Source: Thiofilum flexile DSM 14609 (lineage in GTDB: Bacteria; Pseudomonadota; Gammaproteobacteria; Thiotrichales; Thiotrichaceae). Taken from it: 64,000 bases of DNA. Below are positions 1 through 8,704 of this stretch, piece after piece (the first letter of the stretch is position 1; every line of letters begins with the position of its first letter). The stretch is taken from positions 95,160-159,159 of the forward strand of contig NZ_KB904802.1 in NCBI RefSeq assembly GCF_000380185.1, in the 5' to 3' direction. Under the pieces are notes generated by a model. It did no database searches, had not been told where the DNA came from, and saw only the letters and a list, made by a program, of their open reading frames with translations. The position numbers and the translations under genes are program-made.

Positions 1-263
1 TAGATACCATAGGTTGACATGACAAAGGGCTTTCCTGCCTCAATCATGCGACGGCGTAAATCAGCTAAGCAATTATCAGGGGTAATGAAAGCGAAACGGC
101 TATTTTGATAAGCTGGGTCAGTCACTAATTGATCGGTAGCTGCATCAGACCCCTTGAAATCGGGAATGACTTCTGCGAAGTTCAGATGGAAGCGGGTATC
201 CGGTTTTGCTACATCATGCAAACGGGTCCATATTTTGGCTCTAATTTCTTTGGAGGATGTCAT
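1..263 (-). CDS. 5-formyltetrahydrofolate cyclo-ligase-like protein (partial)
   Basis: The frame opens with ATG at 263 and runs off the window edge, giving about 87 N-terminal residues. It begins MTSSKEIRAKIWTRLHDVAK and contains HLNFAEVIPDFKGSDAA, RFAFITPDNCL and RRRMIEAGKPFVMSTYGI. These segments match my memory of the MTHFS-like family that is annotated as 5-formyltetrahydrofolate cyclo-ligase but differs from short YgfA-type enzymes. The C-terminal part, including the nucleotide-binding region, is outside the window. It diverges from the RpiR regulator across an 81-bp gap that holds a palindromic operator, so the regulator probably controls it. The exact substrate is unknown. Confidence 0.75.
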   Translation of the reverse strand, partial: MTSSKEIRAKIWTRLHDVAKPDTRFHLNFAEVIPDFKGSDAATDQLVTDPAYQNSRFAFITPDNCLADLRRRMIEAGKPFVMSTYGI

Positions 264-284
264 CGTACTCGTACAACCTTTTTC

Positions 285-321
285 GTTTCATCGTTTCATG
301 ATTATGAAACTACAGTTTCAT
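285..321. promoter_or_regulatory. Candidate RpiR operator: palindrome plus two half sites
   Basis: A perfect inverted repeat GTTTCATGATTATGAAAC lies at 293-310, with 7-bp arms and a 4-bp centre. It is flanked by further GTTTCAT half sites at 285-291 and 315-321. It sits between the divergent starts at 263 and 345. RpiR-family regulators commonly bind TTTCA/TGAAA dyads, so autoregulation together with control of the cyclo-ligase-like gene is the natural inference. Confidence 0.55.
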
Positions 322-344
322 AAGTCAAGAGGAATTTATTAGGC

Positions 345-1193
345 ATGGCTTCAAGATTGATCCTACGTATTCAGGAGCGATTTGCACGGCTAACTTCTAG
401 TGAAAAAAAGCTTGCTAATATTTTTTTTGAAAATCAAACGCTTATTGAAACACACACCGCCACTGAATTAGCAGCGCTAGCAGGGGTATCGAAAGCAACA
501 ACGGCACGTTTTTTTCGCACACTCGGCTATACGGATTTCGATGAAGTTCGCTTACAGGCGCGTGAAGAGCGTAACCGGCGTGAGCCTTATGTGCAATCTG
601 AGCCAGTCAAGGGGGTAGGTAGTTTAAGTCATACTTTGAGCGAGCATCTAGAGCTGGAGTTGCGCAATCTGTCTCGAACCTTTGAGGAGATACGCTCAGA
701 TTTACTGCCTGAAATTGCCCGTACCCTAAAGTCTGCACCGCGTATATGGTTTTTAGGTTTTGGCGATGAGTATGGTATTGCACGTTTGGGGCGCTCTCTA
801 TTTACGCGCCTACGTCATGGGGTGCATCAGATTGAGGCTACCGGAGAAGACTGGGCTTCCGAGCTATCCATGACCGGCCCGCGTGATGTGCTGATTCTGC
901 TGAGCTTTAGCCCACGACCGAGGCTATTGTCAGTGTTGTTAGCCTATGCCCGCACGACACGGATGCGGATTATTACGATTACCGATCACCGTTATGCTCC
1001 ACAGGCGCAACGCTTTTCTGATCATGTGCTGTCGTGTCATGTGGCTAATTACGATATTTTGCCCACCCATGCGACCATGCTATCCATGCTACGGCTCATC
1101 GCTTTGGCCTATTTAGGGCAAAATGCAGAGGCCGTGAGTCGGCGGATTGCCACACTGGAGGCCATTAATGAGGAGCTGGATTTGTCGGAGTAG
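345..1193 (+). CDS. MurR/RpiR family transcriptional regulator
   Basis: A 282-residue protein with an N-terminal helix-turn-helix (about residues 1-75, including the HTATELAALAGVSKATTARFF helix pair). A SIS sugar-phosphate-binding domain (about 120-255) contains IWFLGFGDEYGIARL and DVLILLSFSPRPRL. This is the standard RpiR architecture and length. Such proteins regulate sugar, amino-sugar or nucleotide catabolism in response to a phosphorylated ligand; the ligand here cannot be read. An AGAGGA stretch lies about 13 bases before the ATG. The endonuclease V-like gene follows after 6 bases, so the two are probably cotranscribed. Confidence 0.85.
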   Translation: MASRLILRIQERFARLTSSEKKLANIFFENQTLIETHTATELAALAGVSKATTARFFRTLGYTDFDEVRLQAREERNRREPYVQSEPVKGVGSLSHTLSEHLELELRNLSRTFEEIRSDLLPEIARTLKSAPRIWFLGFGDEYGIARLGRSLFTRLRHGVHQIEATGEDWASELSMTGPRDVLILLSFSPRPRLLSVLLAYARTTRMRIITITDHRYAPQAQRFSDHVLSCHVANYDILPTHATMLSMLRLIALAYLGQNAEAVSRRIATLEAINEELDLSE

Positions 1194-1199
1194 CCAAGG

Positions 1200-1727
1200 A
1201 TGATTGCGTGTTTTGACGTTCACTATAACGAAACCAGTGCCTATGCAGCGGTGCTGGTTTTTGAAAATTGGGATAGTGCCATACCTAGTTATGAAAATAA
1301 GATTGCTTTAAATGATATTGCCGAGTATGAACCCGGCAATTTCTATAAGCGTGAATTACCACCATTATTAGAGTTATTGTCCCAACTGCCACAGCCGCCA
1401 GAGATATTAATTATTGATGGGTATTGTGATTTGTCTGAGTCTGGGCAGCCGGGGTTAGGGGCTAGATTATTGGAGCATTTACCCTATGCGCCAATCATTA
1501 TTGGAGTAGCTAAAAATCGTTTTAAAGCGGCGACTCATGCAATAGAAGTATTTCGTGGAGGCAGTGCGCGACCACTATTTATAACAGCTCTGGGTATGAG
1601 CAAAGAAGAAGCCGCAAACAAAATAGCAAGTATGCATGGTAGCTATCGGATACCGACTATGCTGAAGGCGGTGGATAGTTTGGCACGAGGAAATAGCTCA
1701 CAGTCTATAGAGCATCGGATTAGTTGA
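1200..1727 (+). CDS. Endonuclease V-like protein (compact form)
   Basis: A 175-residue protein with the endonuclease V signature: DVHY at residues 6-9 (first catalytic Asp), PGNFYKREL (the conserved Glu after the PG segment), IIDGY (second catalytic Asp), then GLG, IGVAK, RPLFITALGM and MHGSYRIPTMLK. Endonuclease V cleaves near deoxyinosine in DNA or inosine in RNA. At 175 residues it is shorter than the E. coli enzyme (about 220) and belongs to a divergent short subfamily, so inosine specificity is not assured. It starts 6 bases after the rpiR stop and is followed by a DUF4279 gene. Confidence 0.72.
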   Translation: MIACFDVHYNETSAYAAVLVFENWDSAIPSYENKIALNDIAEYEPGNFYKRELPPLLELLSQLPQPPEILIIDGYCDLSESGQPGLGARLLEHLPYAPIIIGVAKNRFKAATHAIEVFRGGSARPLFITALGMSKEEAANKIASMHGSYRIPTMLKAVDSLARGNSSQSIEHRIS

Positions 1728-1765
1728 AAATCGTAGTAGGTAAATATAAAAGTGAGGTATTGATT

Positions 1766-2197
1766 ATGGCAGGGTTAGCTCGTTCATTAGCGAGTTTGAG
1801 AATTGCTGGAGATGATCTCGACCCCAATGAAATAACGGCTCTATTAGGGCATATACCCACTACGCAACAGGTCAAAGGAGAGGTCATTGTTGGCAAAGTT
1901 ACTAGACAAGTTCGTACAGTCAAAATAGGAATGTGGCGCTTAAAAGCAACAGAGAGCCTGCCCGCAGATCTCGATCAACAAATAGATGAAGTGCTGAGTA
2001 AACTTACCCCCGATCTTAGTGTATGGGAGCAGCTCTCAACTAGATACCATATGGATCTATTTTGTGGCTTATTCATGGTAGAAAGTAATGAGGGATTATC
2101 AATTTCTGCCAAATCGATGAAAGCCCTTGGTGAGCGGGGTATTGAGCTAGGATTGGATATTTATGCTCCTGATCCAGAGGATGAAACCGATAGCTAA
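1766..2197 (+). CDS. DUF4279 domain-containing protein
   Basis: I chose the ATG at 1766 because AGTGAGG lies about 8 bases upstream and family members begin close to the motif SLRIAGDDLDPNEITALLG. An upstream in-frame TTG at 1724 overlaps the previous stop. The product is about 143 residues with no signal peptide or membrane segment. A central MWRLKATESLP and the LFCGLFMVESNEGLSISAKSM region fit DUF4279, a family of unknown function often found as immunity-like or stand-alone small proteins. It is the third gene of the rpiR-endonuclease V unit. Confidence 0.7.
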   Translation: MAGLARSLASLRIAGDDLDPNEITALLGHIPTTQQVKGEVIVGKVTRQVRTVKIGMWRLKATESLPADLDQQIDEVLSKLTPDLSVWEQLSTRYHMDLFCGLFMVESNEGLSISAKSMKALGERGIELGLDIYAPDPEDETDS

Positions 2198-2365
2198 CCA
2201 CACTTTTACCACAGAGATAGAGTAAAAACCCCGCTATACTCTACCGTGCAGCTTAACAAATCGATTGTAACCCTATAGGCTAGAAGCGGACTAGGGAAAG
2301 CCGTATTCAATAGTAGTGATAAATAATAAATACGGTGTAAGCAAGAATGAATAAGGAATAGGGTA

Positions 2366-3601
2366 ATGACAGAAAAAACAAGTCTTCAAACCACCGTCTG
2401 TGTCGTAGGGGGCGGGCCTGCGGGGTTAGTCTTGGGCTATTTGCTGGCACGTATGGGGGTTGAAGTCACCGTGCTAGAAAAGCATGCCGACTTTCTGCGG
2501 GATTTTCGGGGGGATACCGTGCATGGCTCGACCCTAGAGCTATTGCGAGACTGTGGGATCAAGCAGCGTTTTGATGCTTTACCGCAGCAACATCTACAAG
2601 AAATGTGTATTAATTTTGGCGGTGAATCGCTAAAGCTAGGGGATTTTCAGGGGGTAAAGCCCTTTGATTATATCTGTTTAATCGCACAGTGGGATTTTCT
2701 CAATTTCATGGCCTCTGAAGCTAAGGCATTGCCTAGTTTTCGCTTGATCATGCAATGCGAAGCCACCGATATTATTTCTGAATCCGAGCAAGTAAAAGGC
2801 GTTCTAGCTACCACACCGGAGGGGGCGCTGGAGATTCGTGCGGATTTGGTGGTGGCGTGTGATGGCAGAAGCTCCACTATTCGCAAGGTGCTTAAATTAC
2901 CTGTGACTAATCTTGGCGCACCGATGGATGTGCTGTGGTTCCGCTTGCCGCGTAAGGAGACTGATCCTAGTGGCTTAGAGGGGAGGCTCGGTGCGGGTCA
3001 CATGATGGTGATGATTAATCGTGGTGATTATTGGCAGATTGCCTATCTAGTACCGAAAGGCAGTGACGCGCAGTTACGTACTCAACCGATTACCGATTTC
3101 CAACAACAAGTGGTGGCATTAGTCCCCTATCTACAGGAGCGCAGTGCTTTGATTCGCTCGTGGGATGAGGTGAAAACGCTGGTTGTCACGGTAGATCGCT
3201 TGCAGCGTTGGCATGTACCGGGGGCTTTATTAATTGGCGATGCGGCTCATGCTATGTCACCGATTGGCGGGGTGGGGATTAATATGGCGATTCAAGATGC
3301 TGTAGCCGCCGCTAATGTGATTGGGCGAGCCTTACAAGCCAGACACATACTAGATGAAACGACCCTAACCGAGGTACAAAACAAACGTGAGGCAGGTGTT
3401 AAACGTATGCAGTCCTTACAGGTGATCGCGCAAAATCGCGTGATTTCTGCGGTACTGCGTGCTAAGGGTAAGGAGCCTTCCGTTCCTCTAGTATTGCGTT
3501 GGTTAGCCCGTTTTCGTTGGTTTAGAAACATACCTGCTCGCATTATTGGCTATGGTTTTGGACGTGAACATGTCGATACCACGCTATTTAAGGCCAAATG
3601 A
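2366..3601 (+). CDS. FAD-dependent monooxygenase (PHBH/UbiH-like)
   Basis: A 411-residue class A flavoprotein monooxygenase. The FAD-binding Rossmann motif VVGGGPAGLVLG lies near residues 13-24, the DG motif ACDGRSSTIR near 165-174 and the GD motif LLIGDAAHAMSPIGGVGIN near 288-306. The family hydroxylates aromatic or quinone-like substrates using NAD(P)H and oxygen. The substrate is not identifiable and no aromatic catabolic genes are adjacent. It has its own 168-bp upstream gap and a GGAATAGGG stretch before the ATG. It could act in ubiquinone biosynthesis or in modification of a xenobiotic. Confidence 0.8.
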   Translation: MTEKTSLQTTVCVVGGGPAGLVLGYLLARMGVEVTVLEKHADFLRDFRGDTVHGSTLELLRDCGIKQRFDALPQQHLQEMCINFGGESLKLGDFQGVKPFDYICLIAQWDFLNFMASEAKALPSFRLIMQCEATDIISESEQVKGVLATTPEGALEIRADLVVACDGRSSTIRKVLKLPVTNLGAPMDVLWFRLPRKETDPSGLEGRLGAGHMMVMINRGDYWQIAYLVPKGSDAQLRTQPITDFQQQVVALVPYLQERSALIRSWDEVKTLVVTVDRLQRWHVPGALLIGDAAHAMSPIGGVGINMAIQDAVAAANVIGRALQARHILDETTLTEVQNKREAGVKRMQSLQVIAQNRVISAVLRAKGKEPSVPLVLRWLARFRWFRNIPARIIGYGFGREHVDTTLFKAK

Positions 3602-3692
3602 GGATATACTGTTATTGAGCAAGCATTTTACCGTAACTCGCTGGAAACGCTTAGTTTAGATAATTATTTTAATGGTAGGGGTAACTGATTTG

Positions 3693-4499
3693 ATGAAGCA
3701 GCAACTAATAACCGCATTATTCACCTTAGGTCTAGTCATATGGACGGGGGCGGCACAGGCCGTCGATTGTGCAGCCGTTCGGGAGCGTTTTCAGTGTGAT
3801 GCTAGCACTAAGTATCCATTACATTTAAGTTTTGATGATGGCCCCGCTCAGCAGACCACAGATGTGCTTAAGGTACTGAAAAAAGAAAAGATTCCAGCGA
3901 CCTTTTTTGCGATTGCCCGTAAGGTGGATTGCCCAGAGATTGCCAAACGTTGCCAAGCGGAGCAACACGATAGCAATGTCTGTATTCAGCGCATGACAGA
4001 GTGTAAGCAGCGGCGCAAAATTTTGCGTCAAATTAAACAAGCAGGGCATATGATAGGCTCACATTCCTATGCTCATTTGCATTACTCACAAGTGGATGCC
4101 GCCGCCCGCCGTGCCGATTTTAAGCGCTCGCGCCAAGTATTAAGTCCGTATTTTACCACGAAAATACCCTTGTTTCGTTTACCGTATGGGGATGGTTGGT
4201 TTAATCGTGCCGAGCGCCCAGAGATATTAAAAGATTTACAAGCACTAGGTTTTAGACATATCGCATGGGCTTTTTCGGCCTTTGACTGGAATAAGGACAA
4301 TCAACGCGGGGATAAGATTTTAGCTAATGTGCTAAGCGAAGTCTGCAAACGTAAACAAGGTGGGATTGTGTTATTTCATGATGGGGTAGAGGAGCAATTA
4401 CATGAAGGGCGGTTATTTACCACGACGCATTTACAGGACTGGGTTCCGAGCATGCGCTGTGTGGTGGATTTTAAGCCTTTGAGTTTTTTTGAGCATTAA
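3693..4499 (+). CDS. Secreted polysaccharide deacetylase (NodB family)
   Basis: I start at ATG 3693 (AGGGG upstream) rather than in-frame ATG 3672, because the protein then begins with a clean signal peptide (MKQQLITALFTLGLVIWTG, cleavage near AQA). The mature part has the NodB fold motifs: LSFDDGPA (catalytic and metal Asp pair), MIGSHSYAHLHYS (metal His pair), FRLPYGDG and IVLFHDG. It is expected to be a periplasmic or exported metal-dependent deacetylase of N- or O-acetylated glycans. About 30 residues inserted after the first motif are Cys-rich (CPEIAKRCQ, CIQRMTECK), suggesting disulfides. A terminator follows directly. Confidence 0.82.
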   Translation: MKQQLITALFTLGLVIWTGAAQAVDCAAVRERFQCDASTKYPLHLSFDDGPAQQTTDVLKVLKKEKIPATFFAIARKVDCPEIAKRCQAEQHDSNVCIQRMTECKQRRKILRQIKQAGHMIGSHSYAHLHYSQVDAAARRADFKRSRQVLSPYFTTKIPLFRLPYGDGWFNRAERPEILKDLQALGFRHIAWAFSAFDWNKDNQRGDKILANVLSEVCKRKQGGIVLFHDGVEEQLHEGRLFTTTHLQDWVPSMRCVVDFKPLSFFEH

Positions 4500-4507
4500 A
4501 ATGTATC

Positions 4508-4540
4508 AGCGGGTAGGTCTCGAATTACCCGCTTGTTTTT
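4508..4540 (+). terminator. Rho-independent terminator
   Basis: An AGCGGGTA / TACCCGCT 8-bp stem with a 10-base loop is followed by TGTTTTT. It lies between the convergent deacetylase and LysR genes and overlaps the LysR stop codon. Confidence 0.75.
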
Positions 4541-5450
4541 AGCACTGATCCCAATATGGCACTTCACCGAAATACCCTATCAGATAATCTATAAATACTC
4601 TGACCTTGGGGGCGAGTTGGTGTGAGCTGGGGTAGACTGCCCATAGTGCTGCATCATCGGCTAGTGGGTAATTGGCTAATATTTGAACTAATTCCCCACG
4701 CGTGAGCTGTTGGTACACGCTCCAGGTGGAGTTGATGGCAATCCCTAACCCATCCACACAAGCATCACGCATGATTTCACCATTATCCGTACGAAACCGC
4801 CCATGAGTTTTGATGTTCACGGAGCCATCAGGGGTGGAGAATATCCACTGATCCAGACCAATGAGATTGATGCACTGATGCTCAGTGAGCGCCTGTGGTG
4901 ATTTTGGCACTCCATAATGTTTCAAATAATCCGGTGAGGCACACACAATACGTTGATCGGAAGCGAGTTTGCGGGCAATCAAGTTGGAGTCTTTCAGTTC
5001 GCTATTACGAATGGCGACATCAAATCCGCCTTCGACTAGGTCGACAATGGTGTCGGAAAAACGCATGTCCAGTATCAAATCTGGATAATGCGACCAGAAA
5101 TCCTTTAGAGCAGGCATGAGGTGCATGCGTCCGAACGAGGCTGGTGCCGTTACCCGCAGCAGGCCTCTGGGTAGGGTATTCCCGATTCCGACCGCTGTAC
5201 AGGCGGCATCCACACTGGCGAGCACATCTTCGGCATAGGGCAAAAAGGCACTGCCTTCGGGCGTGAGAGTGACCTTGCGGGTGGTGCGATGTAGTAGGCG
5301 TACACCTAGGCCCGTTTCCAGTCGATTAAGGTAACTGCTGGCTACCGCAGGTGACAGTCCTAGTTCCTGCCCGGCTAGACTGATGTTGAGGGTACTTGCC
5401 AGCCGCACAAATAGGCGTAGATGTTCAATTTGCATTTGATCCTGATTCAT
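4539..5450 (-). CDS. LysR family transcriptional regulator
   Basis: A 303-residue protein with an N-terminal winged helix-turn-helix (about 8-66, containing LNISLAGQELGLSPAVASSYLNRLE and RLLHRTTRKVTLTPEG). It has a two-lobed LysR substrate domain (about 92-295) of the GcvA/DmlR-like group. It is divergent from the oxidoreductase operon beginning at 5560, the usual arrangement for a LysR regulator and its targets. The inducer is unknown. An imperfect inverted repeat in the shared gap is a candidate binding site. Confidence 0.9.
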   Translation of the reverse strand: MNQDQMQIEHLRLFVRLASTLNISLAGQELGLSPAVASSYLNRLETGLGVRLLHRTTRKVTLTPEGSAFLPYAEDVLASVDAACTAVGIGNTLPRGLLRVTAPASFGRMHLMPALKDFWSHYPDLILDMRFSDTIVDLVEGGFDVAIRNSELKDSNLIARKLASDQRIVCASPDYLKHYGVPKSPQALTEHQCINLIGLDQWIFSTPDGSVNIKTHGRFRTDNGEIMRDACVDGLGIAINSTWSVYQQLTRGELVQILANYPLADDAALWAVYPSSHQLAPKVRVFIDYLIGYFGEVPYWDQC

Positions 5451-5479
5451 GAGCGATTTTCAATAAAAGCTGAAAACTG

Positions 5480-5521
5480 ATTCTTCATTTCGGGTAATTA
5501 TCAAAAAAACAATGAAAGAAT
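5480..5521. promoter_or_regulatory. Imperfect inverted repeat, candidate LysR-binding region
   Basis: ATTCTTCATT at 480-489 past position 5000 faces AATGAAAGAAT at 5511-5521 across an AT-rich 21-bp spacer. The repeat lies in the gap between the LysR gene and the divergent operon. Assignment to LysR is positional inference only. Confidence 0.35.
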
Positions 5522-5559
5522 ACAATGCCCACCTGATTTTGTAGATGAGATATTTTTTC

Positions 5560-6543
5560 ATGAAAGCCATGATTATTCGCCAGTTTGGCGCTCCCGAAGT
5601 ATTCGAGCCTGCCGAGCTGCCTATGCCAGAGGTTGGTTCCGGTCAGGTGTTGATTCGGGTGGCAGCGAGCAGTGTCAATACGGTTGATCTAATGATTCGT
5701 GAAATGGGTAAGGCATTACCCATTGCCCCTGAGTTACCGGCAGTATTAGGTATGGATGTAGCCGGTACGGTGGTAGCACTAGGTGAGGGTGTAACTGACT
5801 TTTCCGTGGGGGATCAGGTTTACGGTTGTGCTGGTGGTCTGGGCGATCTGCCAGGCGCGCTAGCGGAATACATGCCTGCCGATGCCCGCCTGCTGGCTCG
5901 TAAACCCCGAAACCTTTCCATGCGAGAAGCCGCTGCGCTGCCCTTAGTGGGCATTACCGCCTATGAGGGGTTGCAGCGTGCCGGTATCACCCGTGGGCAG
6001 CGTGTACTGGTACACGGCGGTACTGGGGGTGTCGGTCATGTGGCTCTGCAACTCGCCTGTCATTTCGGTGCCGATGTGTATGCTACCGGTGGTGGAGAGA
6101 AGCAGTTGGCGCTGATTGAGGGTATGGGAGCGCAGGCTATCAATTATAAGACCGAGACGGTAGCTGATTATGTGGATCGCTGCACCGATGGTCAGGGTTT
6201 TGATGTGGTATTTGATTCGGTGGGCGGAGCCAATATGCTGAATTCGTTTGCCGCTGCTGCCTTGAATGGGCAGGTAGCCTCAACGGTTTCCATGGTGGAG
6301 CTGGATTTGTCCGCAGCCCATTTCAAGGGATTATCCCTGCATGTGGTATTCATGTTGATTCCAATGATTCACAACCGAGGGCGTGAGGTACACGGGCGTA
6401 TTCTGACCGAACTGACCGCAATCGTTGAGGCAGGCGGGCTGAAGCCATTGCTGGATCAGCATTATACCTTGGCAGATGCTGCTGCCGCCCATGCTCGTCT
6501 TGCCAGTGGTCAGGCGATTGGTAAGGTCGTGATTGAGCTTTGA
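5560..6543 (+). CDS. Quinone oxidoreductase-like medium-chain dehydrogenase
   Basis: I use ATG 5560 (MKAMIIRQFGAPEVFE, the usual family N-terminus) rather than 5545. The roughly 327-residue protein has the GroES-like fold, VLGMDVAGTVVALGEGV, and the NADPH-binding motif VLVHGGTGGVGHVALQLA. The zinc-site GHE motif is replaced by GMDVAG and structural-zinc cysteines are absent, so it belongs to the zinc-free quinone oxidoreductase/zeta-crystallin subgroup that reduces quinones or enones. It is the first gene of a four-gene operon facing the LysR regulator. Confidence 0.85.
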   Translation: MKAMIIRQFGAPEVFEPAELPMPEVGSGQVLIRVAASSVNTVDLMIREMGKALPIAPELPAVLGMDVAGTVVALGEGVTDFSVGDQVYGCAGGLGDLPGALAEYMPADARLLARKPRNLSMREAAALPLVGITAYEGLQRAGITRGQRVLVHGGTGGVGHVALQLACHFGADVYATGGGEKQLALIEGMGAQAINYKTETVADYVDRCTDGQGFDVVFDSVGGANMLNSFAAAALNGQVASTVSMVELDLSAAHFKGLSLHVVFMLIPMIHNRGREVHGRILTELTAIVEAGGLKPLLDQHYTLADAAAAHARLASGQAIGKVVIEL

Positions 6544-6591
6544 TGGGCTCTGAAAAGGGCTGTTTTTTATTGATGAATGGAGATGATCCGA

Positions 6592-6894
6592 ATGACTTAT
6601 TATTCTGTACTGGCGGTGACACCAACGGCTGAGGACTGGATTCCGGGCTATTTGCCAGTTGCCAATGCCTTGGTAGCTAAACATGGTGGTAAATACTTGG
6701 CGCGTACCGCCAACCATGAGCGTATTGAAGGTGAGGGGGATTTAGCAACACTGCGTATCATTCTTGAATGGCCTTCCAAAGCGGCGGCGCTGGCTTTCAT
6801 GAGTGATCCTGAGTATGCCACGCACCTGCGGGCACGCACGGCAGGGTCGGTCAGTCACCATTTTCTGATTGATGGCAAGGATGACCTTGCGTAA
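6592..6894 (+). CDS. DUF1330 domain-containing protein
   Basis: ATG 6592 is preferred over ATGs at 6577 and 6583 because the GGAG at 6579-6582 is correctly spaced for it. The 100-residue protein shows the DUF1330 dimeric ferredoxin-like pattern: YLPVANALVAKHGGKYLART, then LRIILEWPSKAAALAFMSDPEYATHLRARTA. The molecular role of DUF1330 proteins is unknown; they often accompany oxidoreductases, as here. It ends 2 bases before the next start, so the genes are translationally close. Confidence 0.8.
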   Translation: MTYYSVLAVTPTAEDWIPGYLPVANALVAKHGGKYLARTANHERIEGEGDLATLRIILEWPSKAAALAFMSDPEYATHLRARTAGSVSHHFLIDGKDDLA

Positions 6895-6896
6895 TT

Positions 6897-7865
6897 ATGC
6901 CATTTCCAATACTTAATCAGGGGTTTAATCGCACCTTCCGTTCGGGGTACTTGAGCCTCGGATTGGTGGTGCCGCTGGAGTCTTATTCTGCCAACCCAAC
7001 TCCCACCATGCAGCGCCACTTAGAGCGGGCGCAACTAGCAGAACAGCTTGGATTTGCGGCATTGTGGTTGCGTGATGTACCCTTTAATGTCCCCTCGTTT
7101 GGGGATGCTGGGCAGTTGTTCGACCCATTTGTCTATTTGGGATTGTTGGCGGGGCAGACGCAACATATTGCGCTGGGTGTGGCTAGTGTGGTGCTGCCAT
7201 TACGCCATCCAGCTCATATTGCCAAGGCCGCCGCCAGTGTGGATGTGCTCTCAGGGGGGCGATTACTGCTGGGCATTGCTTCCGGCGACCGTCCAGATGA
7301 ATACCCCGCGCTTAATCTACCATTTGAAAATCGGGGTGAGCGTTTTCGGGCAGCCTATGACTATATGCGCCAGATGGCAGAGCCGACACTGGCTTTTAAT
7401 AATATTTATGGTCAACCCAGTGGTGAGATGGACATGTTGCCCAAGCCAGTCTCCGGGCGGTTGCCGCTGTTGATTACTGGCGGCAGTCAGCAGAGTCCTG
7501 ACTGGATTGCCCGCCATGGTGATGGTTGGATCACCTATCCACGTAATGTCGCCACTCAAGCACAGATCATTCAGGGGTGGCGTGAACGTATTCAGGCCGC
7601 CGGATTGCTAGACAAGCCCGTGACCCAGTCGTTGTATGTGGATCTAGTTGATGACCCAGATGCTCTGGCGCAACCAATTCATCTAGGTTTTCGCAGTGGG
7701 ATACGTCAGTTAATAGCCTATCTGAAGGCGCTGGAGGAAATCGGGGTGAATCATGTCGCTCTCAACCTACGCTTTAATCAGGCAGACATTGAAACCACCC
7801 TGCAACGGTTGGCAGATGATGTTCTACCCAGTTTTACAGCCACAAGCGGAGCCATTACGAGGTAA
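6897..7865 (+). CDS. Luciferase-like (LLM class) flavin monooxygenase
   Basis: A 322-residue TIM-barrel protein with LLM motifs: [10 protein letters not shown] at the N-terminus, [63 protein letters not shown] and [14 protein letters not shown]. These enzymes use FMNH2 or F420 to oxygenate or reduce small organic molecules. The protein resembles the LLM subgroup that is encoded with oxidoreductases rather than the alkane-sulfonate enzymes. It lies between the DUF1330 and SDR genes with very short gaps, supporting one transcript. Confidence 0.83.
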   Translation: MPFPILNQGFNRTFRSGYLSLGLVVPLESYSANPTPTMQRHLERAQLAEQLGFAALWLRDVPFNVPSFGDAGQLFDPFVYLGLLAGQTQHIALGVASVVLPLRHPAHIAKAAASVDVLSGGRLLLGIASGDRPDEYPALNLPFENRGERFRAAYDYMRQMAEPTLAFNNIYGQPSGEMDMLPKPVSGRLPLLITGGSQQSPDWIARHGDGWITYPRNVATQAQIIQGWRERIQAAGLLDKPVTQSLYVDLVDDPDALAQPIHLGFRSGIRQLIAYLKALEEIGVNHVALNLRFNQADIETTLQRLADDVLPSFTATSGAITR

Positions 7866-7870
7866 TAAAT

Positions 7871-8692
7871 ATGCAGAAAACCATTCTAATCACTGGAGCC
7901 ACCGATGGCATTGGGTTTGAAACAGCTCGGATACTGATTGAGCAGGGGCATCATGTGCTGCTGCACGGGCGTAATTCGGACAAGTTAGCACAGGTGCAGG
8001 CTAATCTTCATGCGCTATCAGGTGCAGGCTCGATTACTGCTTATGTAGCTGATCTGTCGGATCTAAATGCTGTTTTGACGTTGGCAGAGCATATCCACGC
8101 CGAGCATACACATCTCGATGTATTGATCAACAATGCTGGGGTATTCAAAGTGGCAGAAGCGCTCACTCCAAGTGGTCTAGATGTGCGTTTTGTGGTGAAT
8201 ACACTGGCTCCGTATCTACTTACCCAAGAGCTATTGCCATTGCTAGGGGGGGATGCACGAGTGGTGACTCTCTCCTCTGCTGCTCAGTCCCCCGTCAATT
8301 TGCAGGCGTTGACTGGTAGGGTAAAACTCACGGATGATTTTGCTGCCTATGCCCAAAGCAAGCTAGCGCTGACCCAATGGTCACGGCTGCTGGGACTGGC
8401 GCAGCAGGGTCATGGCCCGCTGGTGGTGGCGGTCAACCCTGGCTCGCTGCTGGGCACCCGGATGGTGCGCGAAGGCTTCGGCATGGCGGGTAATGATGTG
8501 CGTATCGGAGCCGACATTCTGGTACAGGCAGCCTTATCAGAAGCCTTTTCTCAGGCCAATGGCCTTTATTTTGATAATGATGCAGGTCGGTTTGCATCGG
8601 GGCATGCTGATGTGCAAGATGACCGCAAGGCTCAGGCAGTGGTAGAGGCTATTGAAACCGTACTGTCTACGGTGAGGGAGCAAAAAGGTTAA
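7871..8692 (+). CDS. SDR family NAD(P)-dependent oxidoreductase
   Basis: A 273-residue short-chain dehydrogenase. It has the cofactor motif GATDGIGFE near the N-terminus, INNAGVF, catalytic Ser in VVTLSSAAQ and YxxxK as YAQSKLA. It has the retinol-dehydrogenase/WW-oxidoreductase-like layout with a long C-terminal substrate loop. It starts 5 bases after the LLM gene and closes the operon. Together with the quinone oxidoreductase and LLM enzyme it suggests detoxification or conversion of a small carbonyl or quinone compound, but the substrate is not identifiable. Confidence 0.85.
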   Translation: MQKTILITGATDGIGFETARILIEQGHHVLLHGRNSDKLAQVQANLHALSGAGSITAYVADLSDLNAVLTLAEHIHAEHTHLDVLINNAGVFKVAEALTPSGLDVRFVVNTLAPYLLTQELLPLLGGDARVVTLSSAAQSPVNLQALTGRVKLTDDFAAYAQSKLALTQWSRLLGLAQQGHGPLVVAVNPGSLLGTRMVREGFGMAGNDVRIGADILVQAALSEAFSQANGLYFDNDAGRFASGHADVQDDRKAQAVVEAIETVLSTVREQKG

Positions 8693-8704
8693 ACGCTAGT
8701 TTCC

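Noticed and set aside
3292..3543. Minus-strand frames inside the FAD monooxygenase and similar antisense frames in thrS, pheT and mmeI-like genes
   Set aside because: They lie fully within well-supported genes, show no family features and follow the codon shadow of the real strand.
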